Under the pieces are notes generated by a model, which saw nothing but the letters and a program-made list of their open reading frames with translations, did no database searches and was not told the DNA's origin. Both the position numbers and the translations under genes were made by a program. From Acetobacter okinawensis JCM 25146 (GTDB lineage Bacteria > Pseudomonadota > Alphaproteobacteria > Acetobacterales > Acetobacteraceae), in NCBI RefSeq assembly GCF_000613865.1, contig NZ_BAJU01000006.1:1-64000 (forward strand): a stretch of DNA of 64,000 nt, given 5' to 3'. Within the stretch, counting starts at the first letter, position 1; every line of letters starts with the position of its first letter. This document shows, in pieces, positions 56,639 through 64,000 of this stretch.

Positions 56639-57237
56639 TGCGCCTTGACCAGCACCTGATTGCAGACATGATCGAACCCCGGACCCGCGTGCTGGATATC
56701 GGCAGTGGTGATGGCACGCTGATCGGGCATTTATACCGTGAGCGTGGGTGCGATGCCCGTGGTATTGAACTGAACATGGAACTGGTGACCCGCTCCGTAG
56801 CCCACGGCCTGCCCGTGGTGCATGGGGATGCGGACCACGATCTGGCCTACTACCCCGACCATTCGTTTGATTATGTGGTGCTCCAGCGCACCTTGCAGGC
56901 TGTTGAGCGCCCGCGGGAAGTGTTGCGGCAGATGTTGCGCATCGGGCGGTATGCCATTGTCTCGTTTCCCAATTTCGGGCACTGGCAGCTTCGGTTGCGC
57001 CTGCTGCTGGGGGGGCGCATGCCCATGACAGCCGTATGGCACACACCGTGGTATGAGACCCCCAATATTCACCCCTGTACGATTCGGGATTTTCTCGAAC
57101 TGTGTCGTCAGGATGGATATATCGTGGAAAAATGGATGGCGGTGGATGAGGAGGGCGAGCGTGCACCGTGGCGGCGCTCCATTCGTCTGGCCAATCTGTT
57201 TGGCGAGCAAGCCCTGTTTTTGTTGCGTAGGCGCTAG
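56638..57237 (+). CDS. metW: Methionine biosynthesis protein MetW
   Basis: MetW is a Rossmann-fold methyltransferase-like protein of 199 residues. RVLDIGSGDGTLIGHL is motif I, and GDADHDLAYYPDHSFDYVVLQRTLQ and SFPNFGHWQLRL are MetW-specific. MetW forms a complex with MetX in proteobacteria and is needed for homoserine acetylation in several of them. Its ATG sits on the last base of the metX stop codon, which supports a stoichiometric pair. Confidence 0.93.
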   Translation: MRLDQHLIADMIEPRTRVLDIGSGDGTLIGHLYRERGCDARGIELNMELVTRSVAHGLPVVHGDADHDLAYYPDHSFDYVVLQRTLQAVERPREVLRQMLRIGRYAIVSFPNFGHWQLRLRLLLGGRMPMTAVWHTPWYETPNIHPCTIRDFLELCRQDGYIVEKWMAVDEEGERAPWRRSIRLANLFGEQALFLLRRR

Positions 57238-57243
57238 GCAGAT

Positions 57244-57280
57244 CCATAAATGCGGGTTGTGCAAACAACCGGATTTATGG
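57244..57280 (+). terminator. Hairpin after metXW
   Basis: CCATAAAT pairs with ATTTATGG outside a GGTTG/CAACC inner stem, starting seven bases after the metW stop. It lacks a T run, so Rho-independent activity is doubtful. Confidence 0.45.
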
Positions 57281-57712
57281 GCAATTATTAACGGCAGCCT
57301 AAAAAATAAGTTAGATTTCAAAGCCGCAGTTTGGCATGGACAGAGCGTGCTGCATACAGGCCTTGTGCAAAAAATATATTAAAAATACTAGTTATATGAT
57401 AAAAAACCTGTATATATCACCTGTCTGATGATTGTGATTTGCAGATGCAGGATGAGTTCTGCGAGCCGCTTATTTTCGGACCAATATGGTACGGAACCCT
57501 TGCAGGGTTATCAGACAGCTTTTATATAATTCTTCCAAGACAGTATGCGCGGAATGCATGATTCCGAAAACATCTTATTCTGTCTGTAATGTAATAAAAT
57601 TCATGCTGACCTGCCCGTCTGGTCTGGCTTAGAGACGGTTTTGCTCTGTCCTCAATATAGGTTTGGTAGTGCGTGACTGAAAATAAGGTGGATGTGACTC
57701 ATTTTCAGGTGC
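57281..57712. other. AT-rich upstream region of the DEAD-box helicase
   Basis: About 430 bp hold no credible gene. Segments near 57370-57420 are very AT-rich with TATATAT-like runs and could contain a promoter, which would give a long leader as is known for some cold-induced RNA helicases. The last part forms a hairpin close to the start codon (listed separately). Confidence 0.4.
57677..57708 (+). promoter_or_regulatory. Hairpin at the ribosome-binding site of the DEAD-box gene
   Basis: CTGAAAAT (57677-57684) pairs perfectly with ATTTTCAG (57701-57708). The right arm ends five bases before the ATG and covers the weak CAGG Shine-Dalgarno. It could make initiation depend on temperature or on an unwinding factor such as the helicase itself. 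Confidence 0.35.
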
Positions 57713-59032
57713 ATGGAGAGGTTGCCCCTAAATGACTACTTTTCGGATCTGAAACTCGCTGCACCTCTGTTGCAGGCACTGGCCGACCAAGGGTACGAAA
57801 TACCTACTCCCATTCAGGCGGGGTCTATTCCGCATCTGCTGGAAGGGCGGGACCTGCTGGGTCTGGCACAGACCGGAACAGGCAAGACCGCGTCTTTTGC
57901 TCTGCCGATTTTGCAGCACCTGCATAACAACCCCAAGTCTACGGCTCCCAAGCAGCCGCGCGTTCTGGTGCTTGCTCCCACGCGTGAGCTGGTTGCCCAG
58001 ATTAGCGACAGCTTTAAAGCCTACGCAAAATACATGAAATTTTCGCAGGCTGTTGTGTTCGGCGGTGTCGGGCAGGGCAGGCAGGTGGATGCCATGCGTC
58101 GTGGCGTGGATGTGCTTGTGGCAGCGCCGGGCCGACTGCTGGACCTGATTGGTCAGGGCTATATTGACCTGTCCGGGCTGGAAGTGCTGGTGCTCGATGA
58201 AGCCGATCGCATGCTGGATATGGGGTTCGTGCGCGATATCCGCCGGATTATGAGCTATGTTCCCGCGCAGCGGCAGACCCTGCTGTTCTCGGCGACAATG
58301 CCCAAGAGCATTGAAGACCTTGCCGCATCCCTGCTGAGCAACCCTGCGCGGGTGGAAGTGGCTCCGCCCTCCAGCACGGTTGACCGTATTCAGCAGGCCA
58401 TCATGTTCGTGAACGGCACCAGCGACAAGCGCGACGCCCTTTTGACCATGGTGGAATCCGACAAGGTGGCCCGTGCCGTTGTGTTTACGCTGATGAAGCA
58501 TGAAGCCAATAAAGTGGCCGAGTTCCTTAATAAGAACAGCGTGACAGCCGAGGCCATTCACGGCAACAAGTCTCAGGGTGCGCGCGAGCGGGCGATGAAG
58601 GGCTTCCGTGCAGGGTCGGTCAAGGTTCTGGTCGCGACTGACATTGCCGCGCGCGGCATTGACGTGGACGAAGTCAGCCACGTGTTCAACTACGACCTGC
58701 CGAATGTGCCAGAAAGCTATGTGCACCGCATTGGCCGTACCGCCCGTGCCGGGCGTGATGGCTGGGCCGTGTCCTTCTGCGATGCGGAACAGCGTGCGTG
58801 GCTGAAAGATATTGAAAAAACAATCGGAAAATCCATCCCGGTTGTGCGCGATCATCCCTGGCATTCGGAAGAAGCTGAGTTTTCCACCCAGCGTCCGCCT
58901 GTTCTGGGTGGCGGTGGTGGTCGGGGCCGTGGTGGTCCGCCGCGCAATGGTGGTGGTGGCCGTGGTGGCCCGCCGCGCCGTTCTGGTGGTGGGCGTTCCG
59001 GGGCCTCGCACAGGTCTGGCGCACACGCCTGA
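57713..59032 (+). CDS. DEAD-box ATP-dependent RNA helicase (RhlE-like)
   Basis: This 439-residue helicase has Q motif PTPIQAG, motif I AQTGTGKT, Ia PTRELV, II DEAD (VLDEADRMLDMGF), III SAT, IV, V ATDIAARGIDV and VI HRIGRTARAGR. The C-terminus is an RGG-like tail (GRGRGGPPRNGGGGRGG) that binds RNA non-specifically. RhlE-type enzymes help ribosome assembly and RNA decay, especially in the cold. The first codons are preceded by a poor ribosome site inside a hairpin, so the start is less certain than the domain. Confidence 0.92.
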   Translation: MERLPLNDYFSDLKLAAPLLQALADQGYEIPTPIQAGSIPHLLEGRDLLGLAQTGTGKTASFALPILQHLHNNPKSTAPKQPRVLVLAPTRELVAQISDSFKAYAKYMKFSQAVVFGGVGQGRQVDAMRRGVDVLVAAPGRLLDLIGQGYIDLSGLEVLVLDEADRMLDMGFVRDIRRIMSYVPAQRQTLLFSATMPKSIEDLAASLLSNPARVEVAPPSSTVDRIQQAIMFVNGTSDKRDALLTMVESDKVARAVVFTLMKHEANKVAEFLNKNSVTAEAIHGNKSQGARERAMKGFRAGSVKVLVATDIAARGIDVDEVSHVFNYDLPNVPESYVHRIGRTARAGRDGWAVSFCDAEQRAWLKDIEKTIGKSIPVVRDHPWHSEEAEFSTQRPPVLGGGGGRGRGGPPRNGGGGRGGPPRRSGGGRSGASHRSGAHA

Positions 59033-59048
59033 TCGGGCAGAGTATGGT

Positions 59049-59085
59049 AAAAAGGGCTGCTACGGTTACGTAGCGGCCCTTTTTT
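59049..59085. terminator. Bidirectional terminator after the DEAD-box gene
   Basis: AAAAAGGGC-GCTAC pairs with GTAGC-GCCCTTTTT with one T/G mismatch in the stem. It serves the helicase gene and touches the stop codon of the convergent nuclease-like gene. Confidence 0.85.
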
Positions 59086-59951
59086 ATGGTGGCGCGTCCT
59101 GTGGCACACGCAATGTGATGGATACGGGGCAGTGGTCGCTCAGAACCTGTGTGCTATTTTGTGGAATGGTCATTACCCGCAGAGTTTGGGTCTGCCCATT
59201 TCTGGGCGGCACCTCCAAGCAGAATATGGTCAATAAAGTAACTGCCATTCAGGCATGGGCTGGCCCGCCCGGCAGTGGTCAGGAGCAGTGGCGTAACCTG
59301 ATTGAGGCTGATGAATAAAGGGTCCGTTCGTGTCATGCGGCGGTTAAAGTCGCCTATAATGGCAAAAGGTTCCCCATTTTTTGCTCTCTCTGCCAGCCAG
59401 TCGCGCAAGGCGTGGAACTGCTGGAACAAAATTGGGCAGGCGTACCGGGTTTCCGATACCGGGTTATCCCAGCAGCCAGTTTTAAGATGAACGACTAAAA
59501 CGCGCAGGGTCATGCGCCCTATGCGCACATTGATGTCCAGCCCACTGCGCAGCGGATGGTGTGCGGCGGTTGGGTCGGGTGCGAGCGTGCTGACATCTGG
59601 GTTGCGCTGTATGGTCAGGCCTCGGCGCACGGCAAGGGCTGTATGCTGGGCAATAGCATCGTTAGAGAGGAGGATCTGGTAGTCCTGCGGGTTAAACAGG
59701 TGGCCCAATGTTGCGCTGTCCCCCACCTCCTGCAAACCGATCAGGTCCGAGCGCAGGCGCTGGGCATAGGTGGCTAGGGCACTTAGGTCATCGGCTGATC
59801 TGTGGGGAATGTCCGGTGGCACATCGGGGGCATTCTGTGCCGGGGTGCTGAGCAGCCAATCCATATTCCATGTGCTGATTTTAAAAGTCTGTGCAGGTGG
59901 GGAGGTATTGGATGGGGGGCTGCTGGCCACAAAAAAAACGGCGCCCACCAT
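59084..59951 (-). CDS. Endonuclease/exonuclease/phosphatase-family protein, frameshifted as read
   Basis: This is an EEP-fold protein with FKISTWNMDWLL, LIGLQEV, FAIIGDFNRRM and, in the shifted frame, LSDHCPVSITLRVP, the final catalytic motif. The frame breaks near 59194: QKW runs into a spurious ADPNSAG and stop, while removal of one G gives QTQTLRVMTIPQNSTQVLSDHCPV and 289 codons from 59951. The N-terminus (MVGAVFFVASS) is hydrophobic, suggesting export or an anchor. The start is uncertain because the frame extends through the carbonic anhydrase stop. Substrates may be DNA, RNA or phospho-lipids. It lies 47 bp after the carbonic anhydrase gene. Confidence 0.78.
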
Positions 59952-59997
59952 GGCTGCAAGGCCAAGGTGATGCGCCGTTAAGCAGAAGCGGAGTGCT

Positions 59998-60696
59998 TTA
60001 TGCAGTTTCCTGCTCGGTCTGCTTTTGCATCTGTTCAATAACATTGTTGATTGGAACACTGGTCCGGGTCTGCTCATCCAGCACAGAGACTTCACCCGTG
60101 CCAATATCGTAAAACCACCCTTGCAGGAACAGTGTATTACGCGCCAGCCCAGCGGCAACGGCGGGGTGGGTGCGCAGGTGGGCCAACTGGAGCAGCACAT
60201 TCTGCTCGGCCAGACAGCGCACGGTAGCTGGCCCTGCATCATCGGAGCGGAATGCGTTCAGCGTTGCTGCGCGTGCGGCTTCAGCATTGCGCAGCCAGCT
60301 ACGCACTGTGGGCATTTTGTCCAGTCCGGCCTTTTCCGGGTCGAGTAGGGCCTTCATGGCGCCACAGTCGGAATGGCCGCAGACAATAATGGACGAAACC
60401 CCAAGCCCCATGACCGCGTACTCAATGGCGGAGGAAACACCCCCCAGCATTTCCCCATAAGCGGGAACCAGATTGCCAATGTTACGCAGAATGAACAGAT
60501 CACCCGGTTCGGTCTGGGTAATCAGGTTGGGGTTGATGCGGCTGTCGGCGCAGGCAATGAACAGCGCACCGGGAGCCTGCCCTTTGGCCAGACTGGCAAA
60601 CAGGGCTTCCTTTGCGGGGAATACTTCGGTGTTGAAGTGTTCAACACCGCGCAGGAGAGAAAGCAGGTTGCTTCTGGCTTCGGAACATGTTGGCAT
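59998..60696 (-). CDS. Beta-class carbonic anhydrase
   Basis: This 232-residue cytosolic enzyme interconverts CO2 and bicarbonate. Zinc ligands are Cys49 (in CADSR, with Asp51-Arg53), His108 and Cys111 (HSDCGAMKALL). The GDLFILRNIGNLVP block is standard for beta-CA. It supplies bicarbonate for carboxylases and pH homeostasis. The final residues EQMQKQTEQETA form a helix. It precedes the nuclease-like gene on the same strand, probably in one transcript. Confidence 0.94.
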   Translation of the reverse strand: MPTCSEARSNLLSLLRGVEHFNTEVFPAKEALFASLAKGQAPGALFIACADSRINPNLITQTEPGDLFILRNIGNLVPAYGEMLGGVSSAIEYAVMGLGVSSIIVCGHSDCGAMKALLDPEKAGLDKMPTVRSWLRNAEAARAATLNAFRSDDAGPATVRCLAEQNVLLQLAHLRTHPAVAAGLARNTLFLQGWFYDIGTGEVSVLDEQTRTSVPINNVIEQMQKQTEQETA

Positions 60697-60831
60697 CAGT
60701 TAACTCCGGAAAACCTTGACGTTTGAGCTAAGGCTGGACCCATGGCTGCAAGGGGATTGTGCTATGCCAAACGCGTGAGGAACAGATACGTTCGTGGGAA
60801 AAGAGCAAAATTCTGTTTTGTCACACTTTGC

Positions 60832-61449
60832 TCAGCTTAGCGGGTCATCCTCGGGTTCGCTCATCTGGTCTGCCGGGTGGCGGATGGGGGCCGGGTTAGC
60901 GCGTGGGCGGCTTGGCTCGGTCTGGCGGCGGGTAAAGTTGGCGCCAAGGGATGCCAGTTCAAGGAACTGGTCGGCCTGCCTGCGCAGGTCATCCCCGATC
61001 AGCGGTGGGGAGGAGCGCATGGAAGACGCAACGGATACGCGCGTACCCTGCCGCTGCACGGCTTCCACCACGCGGCGGAAATCTGAATCACCACTGAACA
61101 GGATGGCGTGGTCGATGTGGGGGGCCATTTCCATCATGTCCACGGCAATCTCTATGTCCATATTGCCTTTGACCCGGCGCTTTCCGGTCGAATCCGTAAA
61201 TTCGCGTGCGGGTTTGGTGACCAGAAAATAACCGTTATATGACAGCCAGTCGGTCAGGGGTTTGAGGGGGGAGTAATCCTCGGTATCCAGAATGGCGGCA
61301 TAGTAATAGGCGCGGATCACATGGGTTTTGGCAGCAAAAAATTCGAGCAGTTTTTTATAGTCGACATCAAAACCCAGACTGCGGGAGGTTGAGTACAGGC
61401 TTGACCCGTCAATAAAAAGACAGGTTTTTTCGTCTTTTTTCAGGTTCAT
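60832..61449 (-). CDS. NYN domain protein (LabA/DUF88-like)
   Basis: This is a 205-residue PIN-like nuclease-fold protein. CLFIDGSSLYS holds the first acidic residue, KGNMDIEIAVDMM the second pair and ILFSGDSDFRRVVEAVQRQG the third, together a metal-binding acidic cluster typical of NYN RNases. The C-terminal 45 residues are polar and probably disordered. LabA-like proteins in bacteria are poorly characterised, with roles in RNA processing or gene regulation. It stands alone, divergent from folK. Confidence 0.87.
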   Translation of the reverse strand: MNLKKDEKTCLFIDGSSLYSTSRSLGFDVDYKKLLEFFAAKTHVIRAYYYAAILDTEDYSPLKPLTDWLSYNGYFLVTKPAREFTDSTGKRRVKGNMDIEIAVDMMEMAPHIDHAILFSGDSDFRRVVEAVQRQGTRVSVASSMRSSPPLIGDDLRRQADQFLELASLGANFTRRQTEPSRPRANPAPIRHPADQMSEPEDDPLS

Positions 61450-61632
61450 GGATTTAGTCCTCTAAATAAATTCAAAGTTGTTTCTTTTAGGTTTCGATTA
61501 TCTGGGAATGAAATTTTTTTCATACGCTTCGGAATATAAGGCCCCTCTGACTGTTTGTTTGCGGAGCGTTCTTATAAAAGAAGCCCCAATTGTGTCCAAA
61601 ACAAGATAGTCCACTCAGGCGTGAGGCAACAC

Positions 61633-62151
61633 ATGGCGGAAGAGCAAAATCATACCAGATCAGTCCTGATAGCAATAGGTGCAAATCTGCCTCTGGGGGA
61701 GTGCAGTGCCCTGAAAAGCTGCGAGCAGGCCGTGCAGGCTCTGCGTTGTGTGCCGGGGCTGGAGCTGGAGGTCGTCTCCCGCTGGTATGAGAGCGCGCCA
61801 GTCCCCCCTTCGGGGCAGCCGGTCTACGTGAATGGTGTTGTGCGCGGTGTGACGAGTCTGCCTCCTCTGGCCCTGCTGGATCAGCTTCAGGCCATAGAAA
61901 CGCATCAGGGGCGTGTGCGTTCCGTACCCAATGCAGCGCGCACGCTTGATCTGGACATCATTGCCATGGAGGGTGTTCACCTTGATACGCCGCGCCTGTG
62001 TCTGCCGCACCCTCGTGCGCATGAGCGTGCTTTTGTGCTGCGTCCTTTGCACGATGTATGGCCAGGCTGGGTTCATCCGCTGACACACCACTCCTTGGGG
62101 CAGATGCTCAGGGCCGTGCAGGGGCAGGAAATCAGGGTGATCGGGGAATAA
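61633..62151 (+). CDS. folK: 2-amino-4-hydroxy-6-hydroxymethyldihydropteridine pyrophosphokinase
   Basis: FolK transfers pyrophosphate from ATP to the hydroxymethylpterin, in folate synthesis. The 172-residue protein starts SVLIAIGANLPLGE, contains VVSRWYESAPV and the motif RTLDLDIIAMEG with the catalytic Asp pair, then PHPRAHERAFVLRPL. An open frame starts earlier (61555), but homology begins at 61633, and I see no conserved leader. rpoZ follows 90 bp downstream, so they might be co-transcribed with relA/spoT. Confidence 0.92.
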   Translation: MAEEQNHTRSVLIAIGANLPLGECSALKSCEQAVQALRCVPGLELEVVSRWYESAPVPPSGQPVYVNGVVRGVTSLPPLALLDQLQAIETHQGRVRSVPNAARTLDLDIIAMEGVHLDTPRLCLPHPRAHERAFVLRPLHDVWPGWVHPLTHHSLGQMLRAVQGQEIRVIGE

Positions 62152-62241
62152 ACCTTTCCTGTTGTGGGTGGATGCGGTAATAAGACCTTTCTGTCTTTAT
62201 TTATTGTATTTCTGTGCTGAACTGTCTGGAGGCTCTTCGTA

Positions 62242-62613
62242 ATGGCCCGCGTCACCGTCGAAGACTGCGTTGAAAAGGTTCCAAACCGCTTTGAACTGGT
62301 GGTGTACGCCGCGCAGCGCGCCCGCAACATCTCCCGTGGCGAGGAGCTGACCATTGACCGCGACAACGACAAGAACCCCGTCGTTGCATTGCGTGAAATT
62401 GCGGATGAAACCGTGCAACTTCCTGCGCTGCGGAGCGATCTGATCCGCTCGCAGGCCCGCGAGCCCGAGCCCGAGCCCGTGGAAGAGGAAGTGCAGGATC
62501 TGGTGCCGACCGAACAGAATATTTTCGGTCTGCAGGAAGTCTCCGCCGAAGAAGAAGCAGCGGACGACGTGCGTGCCATCGAGGCGGCCCTGACCGGTCG
62601 CGCACGGCGGTAA
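62242..62613 (+). CDS. rpoZ: RNA polymerase omega subunit
   Basis: Omega (123 residues) helps assemble RNA polymerase and binds ppGpp. [30 protein letters not shown] is the conserved core, followed by [20 protein letters not shown]. The tail has an acidic repeat [11 protein letters not shown] and a charged helix. The classic neighbour order rpoZ-relA/spoT is seen, joining the ppGpp sensor site with its synthetase. Confidence 0.95.
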   Translation: MARVTVEDCVEKVPNRFELVVYAAQRARNISRGEELTIDRDNDKNPVVALREIADETVQLPALRSDLIRSQAREPEPEPVEEEVQDLVPTEQNIFGLQEVSAEEEAADDVRAIEAALTGRARR

Positions 62614-62715
62614 AGCGCGCGTGGACCAACCGGGCGGCGATATTCCCGTTCACACCTCCTCCTCGCAAGGAGAGGGGGGTGCCCCGGTTGAGGTATCTGC
62701 ACCCCCGTGTCCACC

Positions 62716-64000
62716 ATGGACCGGGTGGGGGAAATTGGCTGCGAGCGGCTGGTTGCCAAAGTGCTCAGCTACGCACCGCAGGCCGATGTACAAGCCATTC
62801 GTCGGGCGTTTGATGTGGCCTACAAGGCCCATCAGACCCAGATGCGCGATAATGGCGACCCCTACATAACCCACCCTCTGGCTGTCGCCATGATTCTGGC
62901 GCGCTTCAGGCTGGATGTGCAGTCCATCTGCACCGCTCTGCTCCACGATACTATTGAAGATACCGGCGTGACGTATGACACGCTGAAGTCTGGCTTTGGC
63001 CCCGTTGTGGCCGATCTGGTGGACGGGGTCACCAAGCTGACACGACTGGAACTCCAGTCCGACCGTACCAAGCAGGCTGAGAATTTTCGCAAGCTTGTGC
63101 TGGCCATGTCCAAGGACATTCGTGTTCTTCTGGTCAAGCTGGCGGACCGCCTGCACAACATGCGTACGCTGCATTTTGTGGAGCGGCAGGACCGCAGGCA
63201 GCGCATTGCGCGTGAGACGCTCGATATTTACGCGCCACTGGCTGAGCGTATTGGTATGGACCGGGTCAAGACCGAGCTCCAGAACCTGTCGTTTGCTCAG
63301 CTTGAGCCCGAGGCTGATACCACCATCCGCACACGCCTGAACTACCTGCGCGGGCAGGGGGCGGATGTGATCGAGGACGTGCGGCGCGAACTTCTGCGTC
63401 TGTGTCATGAGGCCGGGCTGAAGGATGCTCAGGTCTCGGGGCGAGAAAAATCGCCTTATTCCATATGGGAAAAAATGCAGCGCCGGAATGTGGCGTTCGA
63501 GCAGTTGTCCGACATCATGGCGTTCAGGATGATCGTGGACACGCGCGAGGACTGCTACATGGCGCTTGGGGCCGTGCATGCCGCCTATCCCATGATTGCG
63601 GGGCGCTTCAAGGACTATATTTCCACCCCCAAAGCCAACGGTTACCAGAGCCTGCATACGGGTGTGACACTGCGCTCCCCGCGTAATCAGAAGATAGAAG
63701 TGCAGATCCGCACGCAGGCCATGCATGACGTGGCTGAAAACGGTGTGGCTGCACACTGGGTTTACAAGGAAGGGGGCAGCAGCCCGGAGGAGGGCGGCTA
63801 CGGTGGCGTGCGCCGTCCGCGCTGGGTACAGGATCTGCTGGAAATTCTGGAAGCGTCATCCGCGCCGGATGAGTTTTTGGAGAATACCAAGCTTGAGCTT
63901 TATCAGGATCAGGTTTTCTGTTTTTCGCCCAAGGGGCAGCTTATCTCGCTCCCGCGTGGAGCCACGCCGGTGGATTTTGCCTATGCGGTGCATAGCCAGA
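62716..64000 (+). CDS. RelA/SpoT bifunctional (p)ppGpp synthetase/hydrolase, 3' end outside window
   Basis: The protein makes and degrades (p)ppGpp. The first 428 codons are in the window. The HD hydrolase domain has AYKAHQTQMRDNGDPYITHPLAVA and LLHDTIEDTGVTYD (the HD pair), so hydrolysis is expected. The synthetase domain shows REKSPYSIWEKMQRR, and KDYISTPKANGYQSLHTGV with the RSH signature. The TGS domain begins at QVFCFSPKGQLISLPRGATPVDFAYAVHS, at the window edge. The ATG at 62716 is the first in frame. A GTG at 62621 with an in-phase leader would join if one C is missing in a C5 run (62702-62706). The start is thus uncertain. Confidence 0.9.
   Translation, partial: MDRVGEIGCERLVAKVLSYAPQADVQAIRRAFDVAYKAHQTQMRDNGDPYITHPLAVAMILARFRLDVQSICTALLHDTIEDTGVTYDTLKSGFGPVVADLVDGVTKLTRLELQSDRTKQAENFRKLVLAMSKDIRVLLVKLADRLHNMRTLHFVERQDRRQRIARETLDIYAPLAERIGMDRVKTELQNLSFAQLEPEADTTIRTRLNYLRGQGADVIEDVRRELLRLCHEAGLKDAQVSGREKSPYSIWEKMQRRNVAFEQLSDIMAFRMIVDTREDCYMALGAVHAAYPMIAGRFKDYISTPKANGYQSLHTGVTLRSPRNQKIEVQIRTQAMHDVAENGVAAHWVYKEGGSSPEEGGYGGVRRPRWVQDLLEILEASSAPDEFLENTKLELYQDQVFCFSPKGQLISLPRGATPVDFAYAVHSQ

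Noticed and set aside
57728-59026. 432-codon minus-strand frame over the DEAD-box gene
   Set aside because: Antisense shadow with low-complexity Thr/Arg ends; no homology character.

Overview
The window looks like chromosome of an acetic acid bacterium (Acetobacteraceae, probably Acetobacter or a close relative). The evidence is a membrane-bound PQQ glucose dehydrogenase, a type II NADH dehydrogenase, an AlgE-like outer-membrane export barrel, DUF3126 and DUF2939 proteins, a LabA-like NYN protein, an rpoZ-relA/spoT pair and a metX-metW pair, in moderately GC-rich DNA with the usual alphaproteobacterial style. It is mostly core housekeeping sequence. I see no insertion sequence, prophage, CRISPR array, integrase or rRNA operon. 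The only RNA gene I can support firmly is tRNA-His.

Layout. 0-9.5 kb: PliG-like secreted protein, small membrane protein, purU, NsrR-type regulator, ydfG, VOC protein, diiron ferritin-like protein, acyl-CoA thioesterase, TonB-like protein and M13 peptidase. 9.8-14.5 kb: TonB-dependent receptor, alpha/beta hydrolase and ndh. 14.6-20.4 kb (all minus strand): an ion/metal block with a WD40 protein translationally coupled to a CobW GTPase, a ClC chloride channel and two CDF cation exporters. 20.6-29.9 kb: FAD oxidoreductase, YbfF-like esterase, universal stress protein, OPT transporter, alginate-export-like barrel and small conserved proteins. 30.1-35.3 kb: ThiF/MoeB-like E1 enzyme overlapping a DsrE-like gene, then an SH3 protein, pyruvate kinase and gluconolactonase. 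35.3-43.9 kb: MFS transporter, typA, Ala/Lys/His-rich secreted protein, dadA, ferredoxin/flavodoxin-NADP reductase, icd and a lipoprotein. 44.1-50.2 kb: tRNA-His, aminotransferase, glnB-glnA and gcd. 50.3-57.2 kb: small coupled gene plus an S24-like repressor that lacks its catalytic dyad, MHYT-GGDEF-EAL protein, lepA and metX-metW. 57.7-64 kb: DEAD-box helicase, endo/exonuclease/phosphatase family protein, beta-carbonic anhydrase, NYN protein, folK, rpoZ and relA/spoT (cut by the window end).

The most striking property is that at least eleven genes (twelve events, and a possible thirteenth in relA/spoT) are interrupted by a single-base indel. In each case the other frame restores the conserved protein, and the repaired length is an exact codon multiple. 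Several indels sit at short homopolymers and one lies in a run of nine G. Such a density in core genes, including icd, points to uncorrected sequencing errors more than to decay, although the G9 tract in the ThiF-like gene could be a real slippage site. I annotated these genes over their full repaired span.

Candidate points of biology beyond the core are the CobW-WD40 coupling, the E1-like/DsrE-like pair, the dyad-less S24 regulator, a terminator-like hairpin in the gcd leader, an orphan-terminator small RNA candidate after typA, and several palindromic operator candidates. I did not find a clearly new multi-gene system.
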